DNA of 64,000 nucleotides from the NCBI RefSeq assembly GCF_033115175.1, contig NC_084827.1:175213401-175277400 (forward strand). The letters run 5' to 3'. Every line of letters begins with the position of its first letter. Position 1 is the stretch's first letter. Shown one piece after another: positions 23,166 to 34,435 of this stretch. The position numbers and the translations under genes are program-made. Under the pieces are notes generated by a model. It ran no database searches, was not told where the DNA came from, and saw only the letters and a program-made list of their open reading frames with translations. This DNA is from Lepus europaeus (taxonomy: Eukaryota > Chordata > Mammalia > Lagomorpha > Leporidae).

Positions 23166-23364
23166 TCAACAAATTAATTGCTCCATATAACTAGAAACTC
23201 TAGAAGTAGGACAGGTTTTGGTGCTGGGTTTATTAAGTAGCTCATAAAATTTAGTAAAGACCTGATTTTGTAACTCTCTCTCTAATTCTTTAATTTCTTT
23301 TTCTCTCTCCTTTCTTGCCTTTCGAAGGGTGTGTGTCATCCAAGAGCTGGCTCCTCTTGGGGTG
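23166..23364 (-). other. Unrecognised fragment with a coding-like minus frame
   Basis: The minus frame running to 23166 is Lys/Glu-rich and helix-like, with a charged heptad-like run near its middle. It has no start context and is bounded by SINE pieces. I do not recognise the protein. It could be a decayed retroelement piece or chance. Confidence 0.25.
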
Positions 23365-23413
23365 GCAGCATGGCTGACAGCGGCTTTACCCACTATGCCT
23401 CAGCACCCACCCC
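23365..23413 (-). mobile_element. Reversed SINE head remnant
   Basis: GGCTTTACCCACTATGCCTC and AGCACCCACC resemble the 5' head of a reversed C-type SINE. The rest of the element is missing. Confidence 0.5.
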
Positions 23414-23417
23414 CCGT

Positions 23418-23508
23418 ATTTCTTTTCTTTTCTTTTCTTTTCTTTTCTTTTCTTTTCTTTTCTTTTCTTTTCTTTCTTTCTTTCTTTCTTTCTTTTTTTT
23501 TTTTTTTT
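23418..23508. repeat. (TTTTC)n / (TTTC)n microsatellite
   Basis: About eleven TTTTC units (23418-23473), then six TTTC units, then a T run. It is the mutated tail of the adjacent reverse SINE and should be highly length-variable. Confidence 0.95.
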
Positions 23509-23824
23509 GACAGATAGAGTTAGACAGTGAGAGAGAGAGACAGAGAGAAAGGTCTTCCTTTTGCCGTTGGTTCACCCTCCAATGGCTGCCCCGGCCAGCG
23601 CGCTGCATGAATCCAAAGCCAGGAGCCAGGTGCTTCTCCTGGTCTCCCATGGGGTGCAGGGCCCAAGCACTTGGCCATTCTCCACTGCACTCCTGGGCCA
23701 CAGCAGAGAGCTGGCCTGGAAGAGGGGCAACCGGGACAGAATCCGGCGCCCCGACCGGGACTAGAACCTGGGGTGCCGGTGCTGCAGGCGGAGGATTAGC
23801 CTAGTGAGCTGCGGCGCCGGCCAA
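23423..23824 (-). mobile_element. Young C-SINE, reverse, with expanded tail
   Basis: Near-consensus reversed copy; the A-tail has become a long TTTTC/TTTC array. Head ends CGGCGCCGGCC. Flanks share CCCACC...TATTTC imperfectly (about 23406-23422 and 23825-23839). Confidence 0.93.
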
Positions 23825-23966
23825 CCCACCTTGTATTTCACATTTTGACAACAAACACATATAGCAGGGTCTTCAGAAAGCCATGGATAGTGCATATTAG
23901 GCAGCAACTATACAAGGGTTTCAGATTTTTTTTTTTTTTTTTTTTTTGCACCAAACTAAACTTATT

Positions 23967-24258
23967 TGGGGATTGGCCTGGTGGGTAAGAGGCCAGTGCT
24001 CCCGTAGAGTACTTGGTCTGATACCCAGCTCTGGCTCCTGACGCCAGCCTCCTGCTAATGCGGCCCCTGGAAGGCACAGCAGTGATGGCTCAGGTAGTTG
24101 GGGTCCTGCCACCCTTGAAGGAGCCCTCCACTGAGTTTCCAGACCCCAGCTTTGACCATGGTCTGGCCAGTGGGGGGCCATTGCCAGCATTTTGGGAGTG
24201 AACCTTATGAGCGCACTTTTTTTTTCCCTGTCTCTCAAATAAATAAATAAAAAATGTT
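23967..24258 (+). mobile_element. Old C-type SINE
   Basis: GGGGATTGGCCTGGTGGG head, CAGCCTCCTGCTAATGCGGC, GTGATGGCTCAGGTAGTTGG and tail TCTCAAATAAATAAATAAA. Diverged. Confidence 0.82.
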
Positions 24259-24271
24259 AACATAAATATCT

Positions 24272-24619
24272 TTTTTTTAAAAGATTTATTTATTTATTTG
24301 AAAGTCAGAGTTACACAGAGAGGGAGAGGCAGAGAGAAAGAGAGAGAGAGAGAGAGAGAGGTCTTTCATCTGCTGGTTCACTCCCCAGATGGCCACAACA
24401 GCCGGAGCTGCGCCGATCTGAAGCCAGGAGCCAGGAGCTTCTTCTGGGTCTCCCATGCAGGTGCAGGTACCTAAGGACTTGGGCCATCTTCTACTGTTTT
24501 CCTAGGCCTTAGCAGAGAGCTGGATGGGAAGTGGGGCAGCCAGGACTCGAACCAGCGTTCGTTTGGGATGCCGGCACTGCAGGCAATGGTTTTACCCAAT
24601 ACACCACAGCGCCAGCCCC
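24272..24619 (-). mobile_element. C-type SINE, reverse
   Basis: Full reversed order with a GA run (24328-24360). Target duplication AACATAAATATCT at 24259-24271 and 24620-24632 (one mismatch). Confidence 0.95.
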
Positions 24620-24862
24620 AACATAAAAATCTTTAAATTCCATTTTCTATAAACTTTTTAAAGTACTCTTGTATTAACTAAATAACTTCAAGGACAAATG
24701 AAGGTTATACATACGAGGAGAAGTTGGTGTGTAACAGTTGTGATACAGTTAGCAGTAAGTCAGCAAACAGGAATGACCGGTTTCCAGGGTGTGTGATCTG
24801 AGCCTCAGAGGCTGGTCTGCTCGACCACCACTGGTTCCAGGGGCTCAAACTTGCCCCTTAGT

Positions 24863-24943
24863 GAGGGGACTTCCAGAAGTTCATGGACAGTTTGCATGAC
24901 CTTTTAATTCCCTTTTATTCCACACATTTTTTGAAGTCTCCTC
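24863..24943. mobile_element. Short complete mariner-like MITE (81 bp)
   Basis: Left end GAGGGGACTTCCAGAAGTTC and right end TTTTTTGAAGTCTCCTC are inverted copies of each other, giving a near-palindrome with about 30-bp arms. Same family as the element at 23865. Confidence 0.65.
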
Positions 24944-25854
24944 ATTCTAGAGCGAAGAAGATTTTTGTCTGTAGACACTCTCCTTTCTCATCTTTACACA
25001 CCGAGAAGTGGCTCCAAACCCCAACGGGCGTGCCTCCTCGCAGGGGGACCTCAGAGAGGCACCAGCGCAGAGTCCCTCTACTTCCTTCTGAGAAGGCGCA
25101 GAGGGCTGTTTCAGGAAGTGGCTGCACAGAGCGTCCTTAGCCTCAGCCTCACGGCGGCTCTCCACCCCCAGAGTCACAGAGCGACACAGGCAGCAGGGGC
25201 TGCTACAGAGGCCCTCAGGGCTGAAGGCTGTGCATCCTGGGCAGAAGCCAGGTGGGGCCTGAGCCTTGGTTCACCGCTGTCAGATGCCGGGGATTGGAAG
25301 TTCTTCCCAGGATTCACAAAGAGACTCGAGCTGTTCACTTCCACCGAATGTTTCTTGGAAAGGAGAGCTCATTGCTGTCCTGGTAGCAAAGACCTCACTG
25401 GCACAGTAAGGTAAGGATGTCTCATGATTCAAACATTGACTGCTGCTTGAAACTGACTCTTGGCTCTGCCTTTCTAGAAACTTCTTTTGTGGTCTGACCA
25501 TGTCACTCCTCTGTGACGGTGGTCAGTGAATGGGCAATCTGGTGTTGTGATGTGAGCTATGCTTACCAAAAAGGCGAATACGTTGCAGGTTGAGCAGTCA
25601 AGGCGGCCTCGACTCAGGGGGGAATTACACCGTGGGAGAGGAGTGAGGTCAGTGGGTCAGCTGGGTGGTCTTAAGGAACCACCTGGGTTCCTCTTGGTAA
25701 TCTCTCCGACCCTCACACTCCCCCAGAAGAGAGAAGGACCTTGGCAGTGCTTCGTGTTGTGTCCATGGCATCTGGAACAAGCAAATGTACAAAAAACCAC
25801 ACGTGCTTAACAAATGAATGGAAGGCTGGATGGCTGGATGGAGGAATCCTTATT
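24944..25854. other. Non-coding DNA
   Basis: Unique-looking; open frames (up to 149 codons at 24965-25414) have no recognised motif. Confidence 0.35.
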
Positions 25855-26075
25855 TTTCAAGGTCATTGTCTGCAGGAGGTCTTCTCTGACCCACTGTGAG
25901 GGCCGAGTTCTGACAGCATCTTCATTCAAGCCTGTAACTGACGTTCACACAATTTGTTTCCATGTCTATGCTTCCTCAACTGTGACTCTACAAGAGAATG
26001 AATTCCGCCTCATTTCCCCACTTAACTGCAGGCACTTTGCTGGTGCTGGCACCCAGTAGGTACTCACTGAGTAAA
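25855..26075 (+). mobile_element. L2 3' part
   Basis: GCAGGAGGTCTTCTCTGACC and GGTGCTGGCACCCAGTAGGT then ACTCACTGAGTAAA match the L2 3' end. Diverged. Confidence 0.5.
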
Positions 26076-27639
26076 ATAATACCGTGGCAGCTTCATCCAA
26101 ACCTCACAGCTTGTGAGGTGGACTTGTCAAGTGGATTAGGATATTACGCTAATCAAGACCTCCTTTGCCTCTTAGGTGTTGGGGATGAATTGATGAGTTC
26201 TTGCTCTTTGCTTTCCATGGCTTCTAAAAGACCTTTCTATTTTCATCTGTTTTCCAGTGCCTTCTGTATTTGTCAAACCACACCATGTGCTGAATGATTT
26301 CAATGGATTATGTTTCTGGGATCGGTTACATCCTGGTGTTACGTAAACAGGCAACTTGGTCTCGCCAGCAAATGATCGGCTCAGGATCGGGTGTACTGTT
26401 TCCAGGAGGGTCTCCTAGAAGCAGTACCTCCCTCTCAGCTTACAAAGCTCCTTACAGCTTTTGTCGCACAAGCTGAAGCCCCTAATCTTCTCCCACTCAC
26501 TTTGGGCCCATCTCGTTCATTGCCTGTGGGCCTGTGTGCATAGGCCACATGCCTTCGGATACTGTGGATCATGCTCTCTCTGATGGGTGTGCTTGCTTTC
26601 TGACCAGGTCACCCGTTCTAGGGGTCCAGGAGGGGATTTACATGGTAACCACTCTGAAAGAGCGAATGGCCTTATGTGATCTCCAGTCAATGTTTTGAGA
26701 ACACTGATGCAAAAGTCAAGACTTAGGTTCAGTGTCAATCAAACACGCTTAGTTAGGGCAGGTTGAAAATCTGAAACTAAAGGTAGGTGCTCAAATTACA
26801 AAAAATAGGCAATGGTAGTGTGAGATGAGCTTGATTCTCTGGTAGTTTGCTGTACCCAAGAATTCCATGGTCTTAGTTAATTTATGTGGACCTGAGTCCA
26901 TGGAAGTGAATGGCTCATGTGACCAACTATGTGTTGAAAGAGGAAGGCAGGAACTTTGGTTTTATTGGAAGTTTCTTTGAGAAATGGAGCAACTCTCACT
27001 GAGCCAGGGTGACACGGCCCTGGATTTACTTGGTGCATACCATGGGATTTTGGTAGTCCTCTTATCTAAGGTCTACCTTGCCTTCCCAGGAGGCCTTGCA
27101 ACCTGCCTCTGTGTTGTCATCTGGACCCATCCAGTTAGAATGAGAATCCCCGCGGTGACTGACCTTGCATCCTGATGGCTTTGAAAATCTCATAGCCGTT
27201 TGGTTGAAGTCCCGAAGTTGGCCAGCACCTAGGTTTAGCTGACTGGGCCCTTCCCACACGCACACTTTCGTCCCCCGCAGGGGTCGTCTCTGTGCTCGCC
27301 TTCGTCATGTTTGCTCCCACTTCCCACTCTCAGTGCCGGTCCCGGGCAGAGGCTGTTTCTGAGGGGCCTCCTCCGCTCCGTCTCCCTCCGGAAGCCTTGC
27401 TGACACTGTGGTGTCCTTGCTTTGCCCAGGTTTTGCTTTTTGTTTTTTGCTAGCCCAGGTCTGTACGGACTGCGATCCACCCCAGCTCTCTCCCTCCCAG
27501 GCTCGTCTTCACGAGAATGAAGAAAGGAACTCGTCTTTCTCTACCCAAGGGCTTCTACACTTTGAGAGGAAGTTAATTGATCTGTGTTGTTGTCATCTTT
27601 CTTATAAACTCCACCAGTGCTCCCACCCCAAAATCAGTG
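26076..27639. other. Repeat-poor non-coding stretch
   Basis: 1.5 kb with no SINE or L1. AT-moderate, with short frames only; nothing identified. Confidence 0.35.
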
Positions 27640-27750
27640 AGGTGAATTTTTCCATCGTCTCTGCAGGCTCAACCTTTAGCAATCTTTAGCATGGGGCAGA
27701 CGCAAGGCAGGTGCACAGGACATGCTTATTGAATGAATGAGTTAGTAAGT
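27640..27750 (+). mobile_element. L2 3' terminal fragment
   Basis: AAGGCAGGTGCACAGGACAT then GCTTATTGAATGAATGA is the typical L2 3' end. Confidence 0.5.
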
Positions 27751-27857
27751 GAGTGTGTGAGTGGGGAAACTGGGATACAGGAGTTCAAAAACTCTAGTGT
27801 ATATTTGCTCATTCAGAAATGGTTTAATGATAATATGGCTGGGATTTTTGTTCTTTG

Positions 27858-28200
27858 TTTTTTTTAAAGATTTATTTATTTATTTGAAAGGCAGAGTTAC
27901 AGAAAGAGAGAGGGAGACACACACACACACACACACACAGATCTTCCATCTGTTACTTTATTTTCCGAATGGCCATGATGATCAGGGCTGGGCCAGGCTG
28001 GAGCTAGGAGCCAGGAGCTTCCCCTGGGTCTCCCATGTGGGCACAGAGGCCCAAGGACTTGGGCCATCTTCTGCTGCTTTCCCAGGTGCATTGGCAGGGA
28101 GCTGGATCAGAAGTGGAGCAGCCAGGACTAGAATTGGCGCCCATATGGGATGCTGACATTGCAGGCAGAGGCTTAACCTGATGCACCACAGCACTGACAC
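27858..28200 (-). mobile_element. C-type SINE, reverse, with (AC)n
   Basis: AAAGATTTATTTATTTATTT, a pure AC run (27916-27939), body CCAAGGACTTGGGCCATC and head TGCACCACAGCACTGAC. Confidence 0.92.
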
Positions 28201-28399
28201 TGGATATTCAAAGTTAGTAATTTTCTTTGTCATCAATACTTACATAGTAAGTTCTGAAAAATACAAAATATAGTTGAAAATAATGTTTGCAAAATAGCAT
28301 CAATAACATTTTTTCTATTAGCAAATAATTTTAGAAAATGAAAAGATAAGTATTATGGTTGTATTTTTAAGAAAAACCATAAAGGTAAGTATTAAAACA
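28201..28399. other. AT-rich non-coding DNA
   Basis: Low-GC spacer between two reverse SINEs; nothing recognised. Confidence 0.4.
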
Positions 28400-28413
28400 G
28401 CCATTTGCTCTTT

Positions 28414-28737
28414 TTTAGTAAGATTTATTTTATTTATTTGAAAGACAGAGTTACAGAGAGAGGTAGAGACAGAGAGAGAGGTCTTCCATCCTCTGGTTCA
28501 CTCCCCAGATGGCTGCAATGGCTGGAGCTGCGCCAATCCAAAGGCAGGAGATAGGAACTTCTGGGTCTCCCACGTGGGTACAGGGGTCCAAGGACTTGAA
28601 CCATCTTCTACTGCTTTCCCAGGCCATAACAGAGAGCTGGATCAGAAGAGGAGCAGCCAGGACTAGAACCTGTGCCCACATGAGATGCCGGCGCTTCATG
28701 CCAGGGCTTTAACCCACTGTGCCACAGCGCCAGCCCT
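28414..28737 (-). mobile_element. C-type SINE, reverse
   Basis: Full element with perfect 14-bp target duplication GCCATTTGCTCTTT at 28400-28413 and 28738-28751. Confidence 0.96.
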
Positions 28738-28751
28738 GCCATTTGCTCTTT

Positions 28752-29008
28752 AAATATAATTCAAAATTCTATGCTTATTCTAAAAACAAATATAAAGGCT
28801 AATAAAAGTAATCAAAACTTTAATATCTTAGTATAAGAGGATTTTGCTGTGGAAAAATGCAAATCCAGCCAACACAGTAATCGAATTTGCCATGCAAGGT
28901 AGACTTATATCACTGCCAAAGTCACTTTATAAATATATAGACTTCTTATACTGGAGAGAAATCAAGCATATGATAATTAAGTAAAAGTTCAAGTTAATAA
29001 CTATGTGG
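28752..29008. other. AT-rich non-coding DNA
   Basis: Low-GC spacer with no recognised feature. Confidence 0.4.
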
Positions 29009-29023
29009 TAAGTGAAAGTTCTT

Positions 29024-29343
29024 TTTTTTAAAAAAAAAAGATTTATTTATTTATTGAGATGCAGAGTTAGAGAGAGAGAGGCCTTCCATCCTCTGGTTCA
29101 CTCCCCAATTGGCTGCCATTGCTGGAGCTGGACCGATCTGAAGCCAGGAGCCAGGAGATTCTTCCAGGTCTCCCATGCAGGTGCAGGGGCCCAAGGACTT
29201 GGGCCATCCTCTACTACTTTCCCAGGCCATTAGCAGGGAGCTGGATCAGAAATGGCATAGCTGGGACTTGAACCAGTGCCCAATTGGGATGCCAGCACTG
29301 TAGGTAGATGCTTAACCTACTCGCCACAGTGCGGGCCAGCCCC
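29024..29343 (-). mobile_element. C-type SINE, reverse (first of a stacked pair)
   Basis: Full reversed copy. Its left target copy TAAGTGAAAGTTCTT (29009-29023) recurs at 29344-29358 with one change. Confidence 0.95.
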
Positions 29344-29358
29344 TAAGTGGAAGTTCTT

Positions 29359-29684
29359 ATTTATTTATTTATTTATTTATTTTACAGGCAGAGTTAGACA
29401 GTGAAAGAGAGAGACAGAGAGAAAGGTCTTCCTTCCATTGGTTCACCCCCCAAATGGCCACTACGGCTAGCGTGCTGCACCATTCTGAAGCCAGGAGCCA
29501 GGTTCTTCTCCTGGTCTCCCATGCGGGTGCAGGGCCCAAGCACTTGGGCCATCCTCCACTGCCCTCCTGGGCCACAGCAGAGAGCTGGACTAGAAGAGGA
29601 GCAACCAGGACTAGATCCAGCGCCCATATGGGATGCCGGTGCTGCAGGTGGAGGATTAGCCAAGTGAGCCATGGCGCCGGGCCC
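29359..29684 (-). mobile_element. Young C-SINE, reverse (second of a stacked pair)
   Basis: Tail of TTTA units, young-type head AGCCATGGCGCCGGGCC. Bounded by the same 15-mer at 29344-29358 and 29685-29699, so it inserted into the target copy of the first SINE. Confidence 0.95.
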
Positions 29685-29699
29685 TAAGTGAAAGTTCTT

Positions 29700-30516
29700 A
29701 AAGCAGACAAAAGATCAAGTGATTCCATGGATTTTTAGTTTCAATTATAAGATTTCTTTAAAGTCATACAGTTTTCAGATTTGGAGAGCTGGCTTTGCGT
29801 GGCATGTCCAATCACGAATAATATGCTTTGTGCATAGACATCTAATAAACATAAAAGTATGTAACCCAGCAATGCATACTATGCCGATATTAATATGAAG
29901 GGATTTCTTTTTTGTCGTAAAATGAATCACAGCGTATAAAAGATTAGTCCAAATGGTTATAGTTAAACCATACTTTAATTTTGGGAAACAGAAATAAGCC
30001 CGACAGAAAGTTTTGTGATAACCCCTCAGTGCCAGGTCAGAGGGAGACAAACAAAAGAGCTTTATGGAATCTGCTGAGTTCAGCTTTGCCAAGATTGCAT
30101 TGAGACGGCATCTGATTTATGGCTAAAGCCAGGGCTGGGCTGCTGCCTTGTTGTGTGGGGACGGGGCAGCCATCTTTACTGTGCAATGAAAGGAAACCAT
30201 TGATGTTGGAGTTGTGGCTTGTCTACCAGCCATGCACAAAACTCGCCATTTGGGTGCTGCGTGTTGTCTTGTAATAATATAATAATGTTAAGGTCCTATA
30301 CAGGCAAATTCACTTTTTGACAATTCCAATATAAAAGTAACTTCCGCATATTTCAGAAGCACATTCTGCAAGATGAGTTTAATAGAGACAAACCAACAGA
30401 CCAAAGCCAAGTCCTCTCTCATTCTGGGAAGTCATCCTGGCAATGAATTACACGCTCAGCGCACACACACTGCTGTTTGCTCTTTGTGGTTTATTGATGA
30501 CACATTGACCTTTGAC

Positions 30517-30557
<41 letters not shown>

Positions 30558-30948
30558 CATATGTTTACTGCCCGTGGATAACTTACAGGAATCAAGAGAG
30601 AGACTCGGCATGTCTCAATCTCTGAGGGTAACCCCAGCACCTGAATCCCACTGGGGGCACATAGGAAGGCAGAATTCACCACTGATTGAATAAAATCTGT
30701 GGAGTCTGTTGCTGTTGTAATTTGATTAGTCCTGTGTCAATGCAGAGAACTCCACCCAAGTAGAATCAAATGACTGTTTACTTTAGCCAGTATCCTGTAA
30801 CTTCTTATACGTTCTTTAGGTTTCTGTTAGGTCACGAACCATGTTATTTATTATATATGGCACCACGGTAGTTAGTATTGAACACTCTTTTTTGAAATCC
30901 TGGCACCTCCGATGCTTTATTTTTATCCGTCTCTATATTAACACATGC
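29700..30948. other. Repeat-poor, AT-rich non-coding DNA
   Basis: No SINE, L1 or ancient repeat recognised over 1.2 kb apart from a GA microsatellite. No coding exon seen. Candidate for a conserved non-coding block, untested. Confidence 0.35.
30520..30557. repeat. (AG)n microsatellite
   Basis: About 18 uninterrupted AG units in unique DNA, not part of a SINE. Confidence 0.95.
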
Positions 30949-31066
30949 AAGGGGACTTCCAAAAGCTCCCGGCAAATGGAACGAAAAGCTACATTTACCT
31001 TGGTGTGAAACAGATTGCGAAAGCCACGCCGAGCTTTGTCATATCACACGTTTTCCGTGACAGTAT
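30949..31066 (+). mobile_element. Mariner-like MITE fragment
   Basis: AAGGGGACTTCCAAAAGCTC, CCTTGGTGTGAAACAGATTG and CATATCACACGTTTTCCGTG parallel the copies at 13876 and 24863. Confidence 0.55.
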
Positions 31067-32459
31067 TGCCGACCTCTCGTGGATGAGGAGAGTGGGATCT
31101 GTCACTAAATTGTATCCTTGTCCGTACGGGCATCATTGCCTCTGTAATGCGTCACAACCACACACACTTACCATCTCAAGCTGAAATGAAGAGCGCTCAT
31201 CACCGCTGTTCTTAGCCACTGTCTCTCGAGACTTGCCTCTTGAATATCACACTCTGGGTTTGGCAGGCTTTTTGTCCCCATGCCTGTCCGCTAGCGACCT
31301 GGTGTGCGGTGACGTCATTGGTGCAGTGACACGGGTGCACAGCATCCTGAAGACGCTTTTACACAGAATATTCTAGAAAAGCACCACGGAGTCTATGAAA
31401 GCAGGGTAGCAGTACCCCTGCGACCTGCCCGACTCTGGGATTGCTTCGAAGAATGTCTGCAGAGCAAAATTTGGGGCCAGGAAGACGATGGGGAAAGGAC
31501 ACTGGAGAGTTTCCCTTTATAAAAACAGGCAGGTTCAGACTCAAAAAACCATTCACCGCCCAGGAAACAGAGCCTGAGAAAAACGTGTGCGTCTTCTGTC
31601 TTAGGAGGCACAAAAGGGACCTCAGGAGGCTTCGCGACTCAGCTGTTCTCCGTGCCACCTCCGTGAGCTGTCTCCAGATGGCCAGCTATCACAGCTAATA
31701 TTTGGTGAGTACTTGTGCTTTGTGTCGAGTGTCTGGTGCTAAGCAAACACTGGTTTCCCTGCCTTCCTTCCTGTTCCCCTGGGGAGACACTGAGCGAGAA
31801 GATGGCCTCGCGGACTGACCTGCTCTTCCAAGTAGCAGCCTAAGTCCTCAGGACAGAGGGCCAGGCTCGTTCGAAGAGAAGCGGGTGTCTTTACTGCGGG
31901 AGAGGATACTGGATCTTCGGGTGAAGGTGGTACGAGCCCTTCTGGAAGTTTCTGCTTCTCCCCGTTGGCCTCTGCCAGCAGCCGCAGAGCCCAGGAAACG
32001 TCTCTGAATGCAGCTCAGACAGTGGCCCTGCCTCCGGGGGCAGCCGCTGCTCCGGTCACTGTAAGTGTCCCTCTCTGAGGTCACAGAGCTTCCATCCCAC
32101 AGCAGTCCCCGTGCAGGGCCTGGGAGGAGTCCAGCTGGGCCTCGGGGAGCCATCCTCTAGACGGGTGCTGGGGGGCACCTTTCCCCAGGTGGGAGACAGT
32201 GCTGCAGACAGAGCTGGTGGGCATCGGCACAGCGCACAGCAGGGTAGCTCTTGTCGGTGCTGAACCTGTGGCCTGAGCAGCTCCTGATTGGCTACAAAAT
32301 GAATTTTAACCCTTGGGGACCTTCATCTATCTGGAGTGCCCTAAACAAGTCCTTCACTGCACAAAACCCACCCACCGTGCCCTGAACGCACCAAACCGGT
32401 TCTGCCTTGGCTCTGCACTGCTCCTTCCTCCCCCCCCCCCCACCCGCGCACCCTACTTT
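31067..32459. other. Non-coding DNA with no recognised repeat
   Basis: 1.4 kb of unique-looking, moderately CpG-containing sequence; a C run lies at about 32428-32440. Small open frames on both strands are unsupported. Confidence 0.35.
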
Positions 32460-32590
32460 TGCTCTGGTTGTCATGATTCAGGCCTTACCTCCTCCAGGAA
32501 GCCTTCTCTGACTGTGCCAGGCTGCAGGAATCTCTTTCCTCTGCACACAACCCTCTCATAGCTCACCTGGCTTTCTCACTCATTTGGCAA
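32460..32590 (+). mobile_element. L2 fragment
   Basis: GCCTTACCTCCTCCAGGAAG and CCTTCTCTGACTGTGCC match the L2 'CCTCCAGGAAGCCTTCCCTGA' block. Confidence 0.5.
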
Positions 32591-33165
32591 ATGAGCAAAC
32601 CTGCACATGATCCTTTTCGGTGATTATGGTCTAATGCCATCGCCGTCTTCATCTTCCCCGGATGTTGCTAACTGTTTTGGCACCTTGTCACCTCACTGGT
32701 TATTAATGCGGTGGGTGCTTCCAGGGCCGGTAAAGGTGGGGGACTACCACGAGGAAGCAGGGTGCTGTGTTGAGGCAAGTGTTAAACACACTAGGAGACC
32801 AAAGCAAGCAGTTCCCGCCCCAACAATAAACATCTCCCTGAAGCCACTTCACGTCCAGGGCAAGGGTTAACTTTTGTTAAGCTGTAGCCGGTGGCCAGGG
32901 AGGGAGCCCAGCCAAACGGGACAGAGAAGGGGTGTGGGGGGGTGTTTGGGGGTGTGTGGGCGTGGTGGGCCTCTGGCAGTCCCGAGGACAAAGCGGAACA
33001 GATCCGTGTTAGCCGCTCAGATAACAGAGGGAGGGTTTCGAGGTTTAGACTCTGCGGACAGGAGACGCAGAGCATCCCCGTGGGATGGAAAATGCAGGGA
33101 CAAAGCCCAGGCTGTGCGGCCTCCTGGGGCCTTCATGGCTCCTTTGTCTCTGTCCCTCTCTCTCT
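32591..33165. other. Non-coding DNA with a G-rich patch
   Basis: Unique-looking; 32934-32975 is a G/T-rich run with many GGG tracts. Nothing else recognised. Confidence 0.4.
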
Positions 33166-33487
33166 TTTTTTTTTTTTGACAGGCAGAGTTAGTGAGAGAG
33201 AGACAGAGAGGAAGGTCTTCCTTCCATTGGTTCACCCCCCAAATGGCCACTATGGCCAGTGCGCTGCGCCGATCCGAAGCCAGGAGCCAGGCGCTTCCTC
33301 CTGGTCTCCTATGCAGTTGCAGGGGCCCAAGCACTTGGGCCATCCTCCACTGCCCTCCCGGGCCACAGCAGAGAGCTGGCCTGGAAGAGGAGCAACCGGG
33401 ACAGAATCCGGAGCCCCGACCGGGACTAGAACCCGGGGTGCTGGCACTGCAGGCGGAGGATTAGCCTAGTGAGCCGCAGTGCTGGCC
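33166..33487 (-). mobile_element. Young C-SINE, reverse
   Basis: T run, GACAGGCAGAGTTAGTGAGA, near-consensus body, box B as GGGACTAGAACCCG, head GTGAGCCGCAGTGCTGGCC. Confidence 0.95.
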
Positions 33488-34435
33488 ATGTCTCTTTCTT
33501 CTATTTGCTCACCCCACTGCCTGCCTGGCAGGCCAATTCCAGGCCATCTCTCCTGGAATCCCTGCTCCGTGTGCCTGGGGTCAGATTTAAGAGACAGACC
33601 CTGACTGACGCAGTGCAGTCCCCAGAATGATTTCCCATGTATCAGATGGCGATATGCTTTGATGGGGGAGGTGATGTTTGAAGTCACGAGCAAGGAGCGA
33701 GGCAGCACAGACTACAGGGGCCATCGCCTTGGGCGGGGTGCAGATGGGGGGCAACAGGCAGCATCCCCACCGCAGACTTTCACAGCCACAGTGCTACTGT
33801 AATTCGGTGATTTCCTGGGCTGCCCTTCATTGCTGAGAGAGACGTTGCACCTGCTGGTTCACATCCTATGCTTGAGAGGGTGGTATGAGGCCGCTGTGTG
33901 TGCCGTACCGTCTTGGTGGTCACATTCTTTCAGTAATCCTATAATCCTAACACCTTCCTGGACGTCCAGGCTCCTAGTTCTCACAAAACAGGAAGAATAC
34001 CTCTCCAGTGGAGTCCAGGTTTCGGGGACACGACACTGGTCGAAGGAGAACTCAGAGAAGGCATTCACTTGACTCCTGGGGTGGCTGGGAGGGTGGGCTC
34101 TCGAATGGTGCCTCCCAAATCAGGTCCTGACCCACACTGCAAAAGCCCCACGAGCAAGTGACTCAGGCTCTCCAAGTCTTACTTTTCCCATTTGTGTACA
34201 GTGCACTTTGCAGAAAACAAAACTCCCCAGAGTGACGTGCCGACAACAACTTTTGATTCTTAGAAAGTTCTTGGTGAACGCCACGCACAATGGCCACCAT
34301 TACTGTTCATCTCAGTGGACTAAAGGAACCCAAGGCAGAGTCAGTGTGTTCCCTACGTGTCACACACCTCCCTTCCGGATTCTTCCCCACGTCTTTGCAT
34401 GTGTGTTAGCAAGCGTGTGCTGGTTACTCAATTTG
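33488..34435. other. Upstream flank of the receptor gene, non-coding
   Basis: Unique-looking DNA that may hold the receptor promoter and leader exon; no TATA box or donor could be picked with confidence. Confidence 0.3.

Larger units (their letters stand above)
23865..24671 (+). mobile_element. Mariner-like MITE holding two SINEs
   Basis: Left end AGGGTCTTCAGAAAGCCATG near 23867, inner GCACCAAACTAAACTTATTT, and right end TTAAATTCCATTTTCTATAA then ACTTTTTAAAGTACTC (24634-24668). The ends are roughly inverted copies. The middle is interrupted by SINEs at 23967-24258 and 24272-24619. Confidence 0.6.

Noticed and set aside
33017..33469. 192-codon + and 108-codon minus frames
   Set aside because: Cross a young SINE; translations match other SINE copies in the window.
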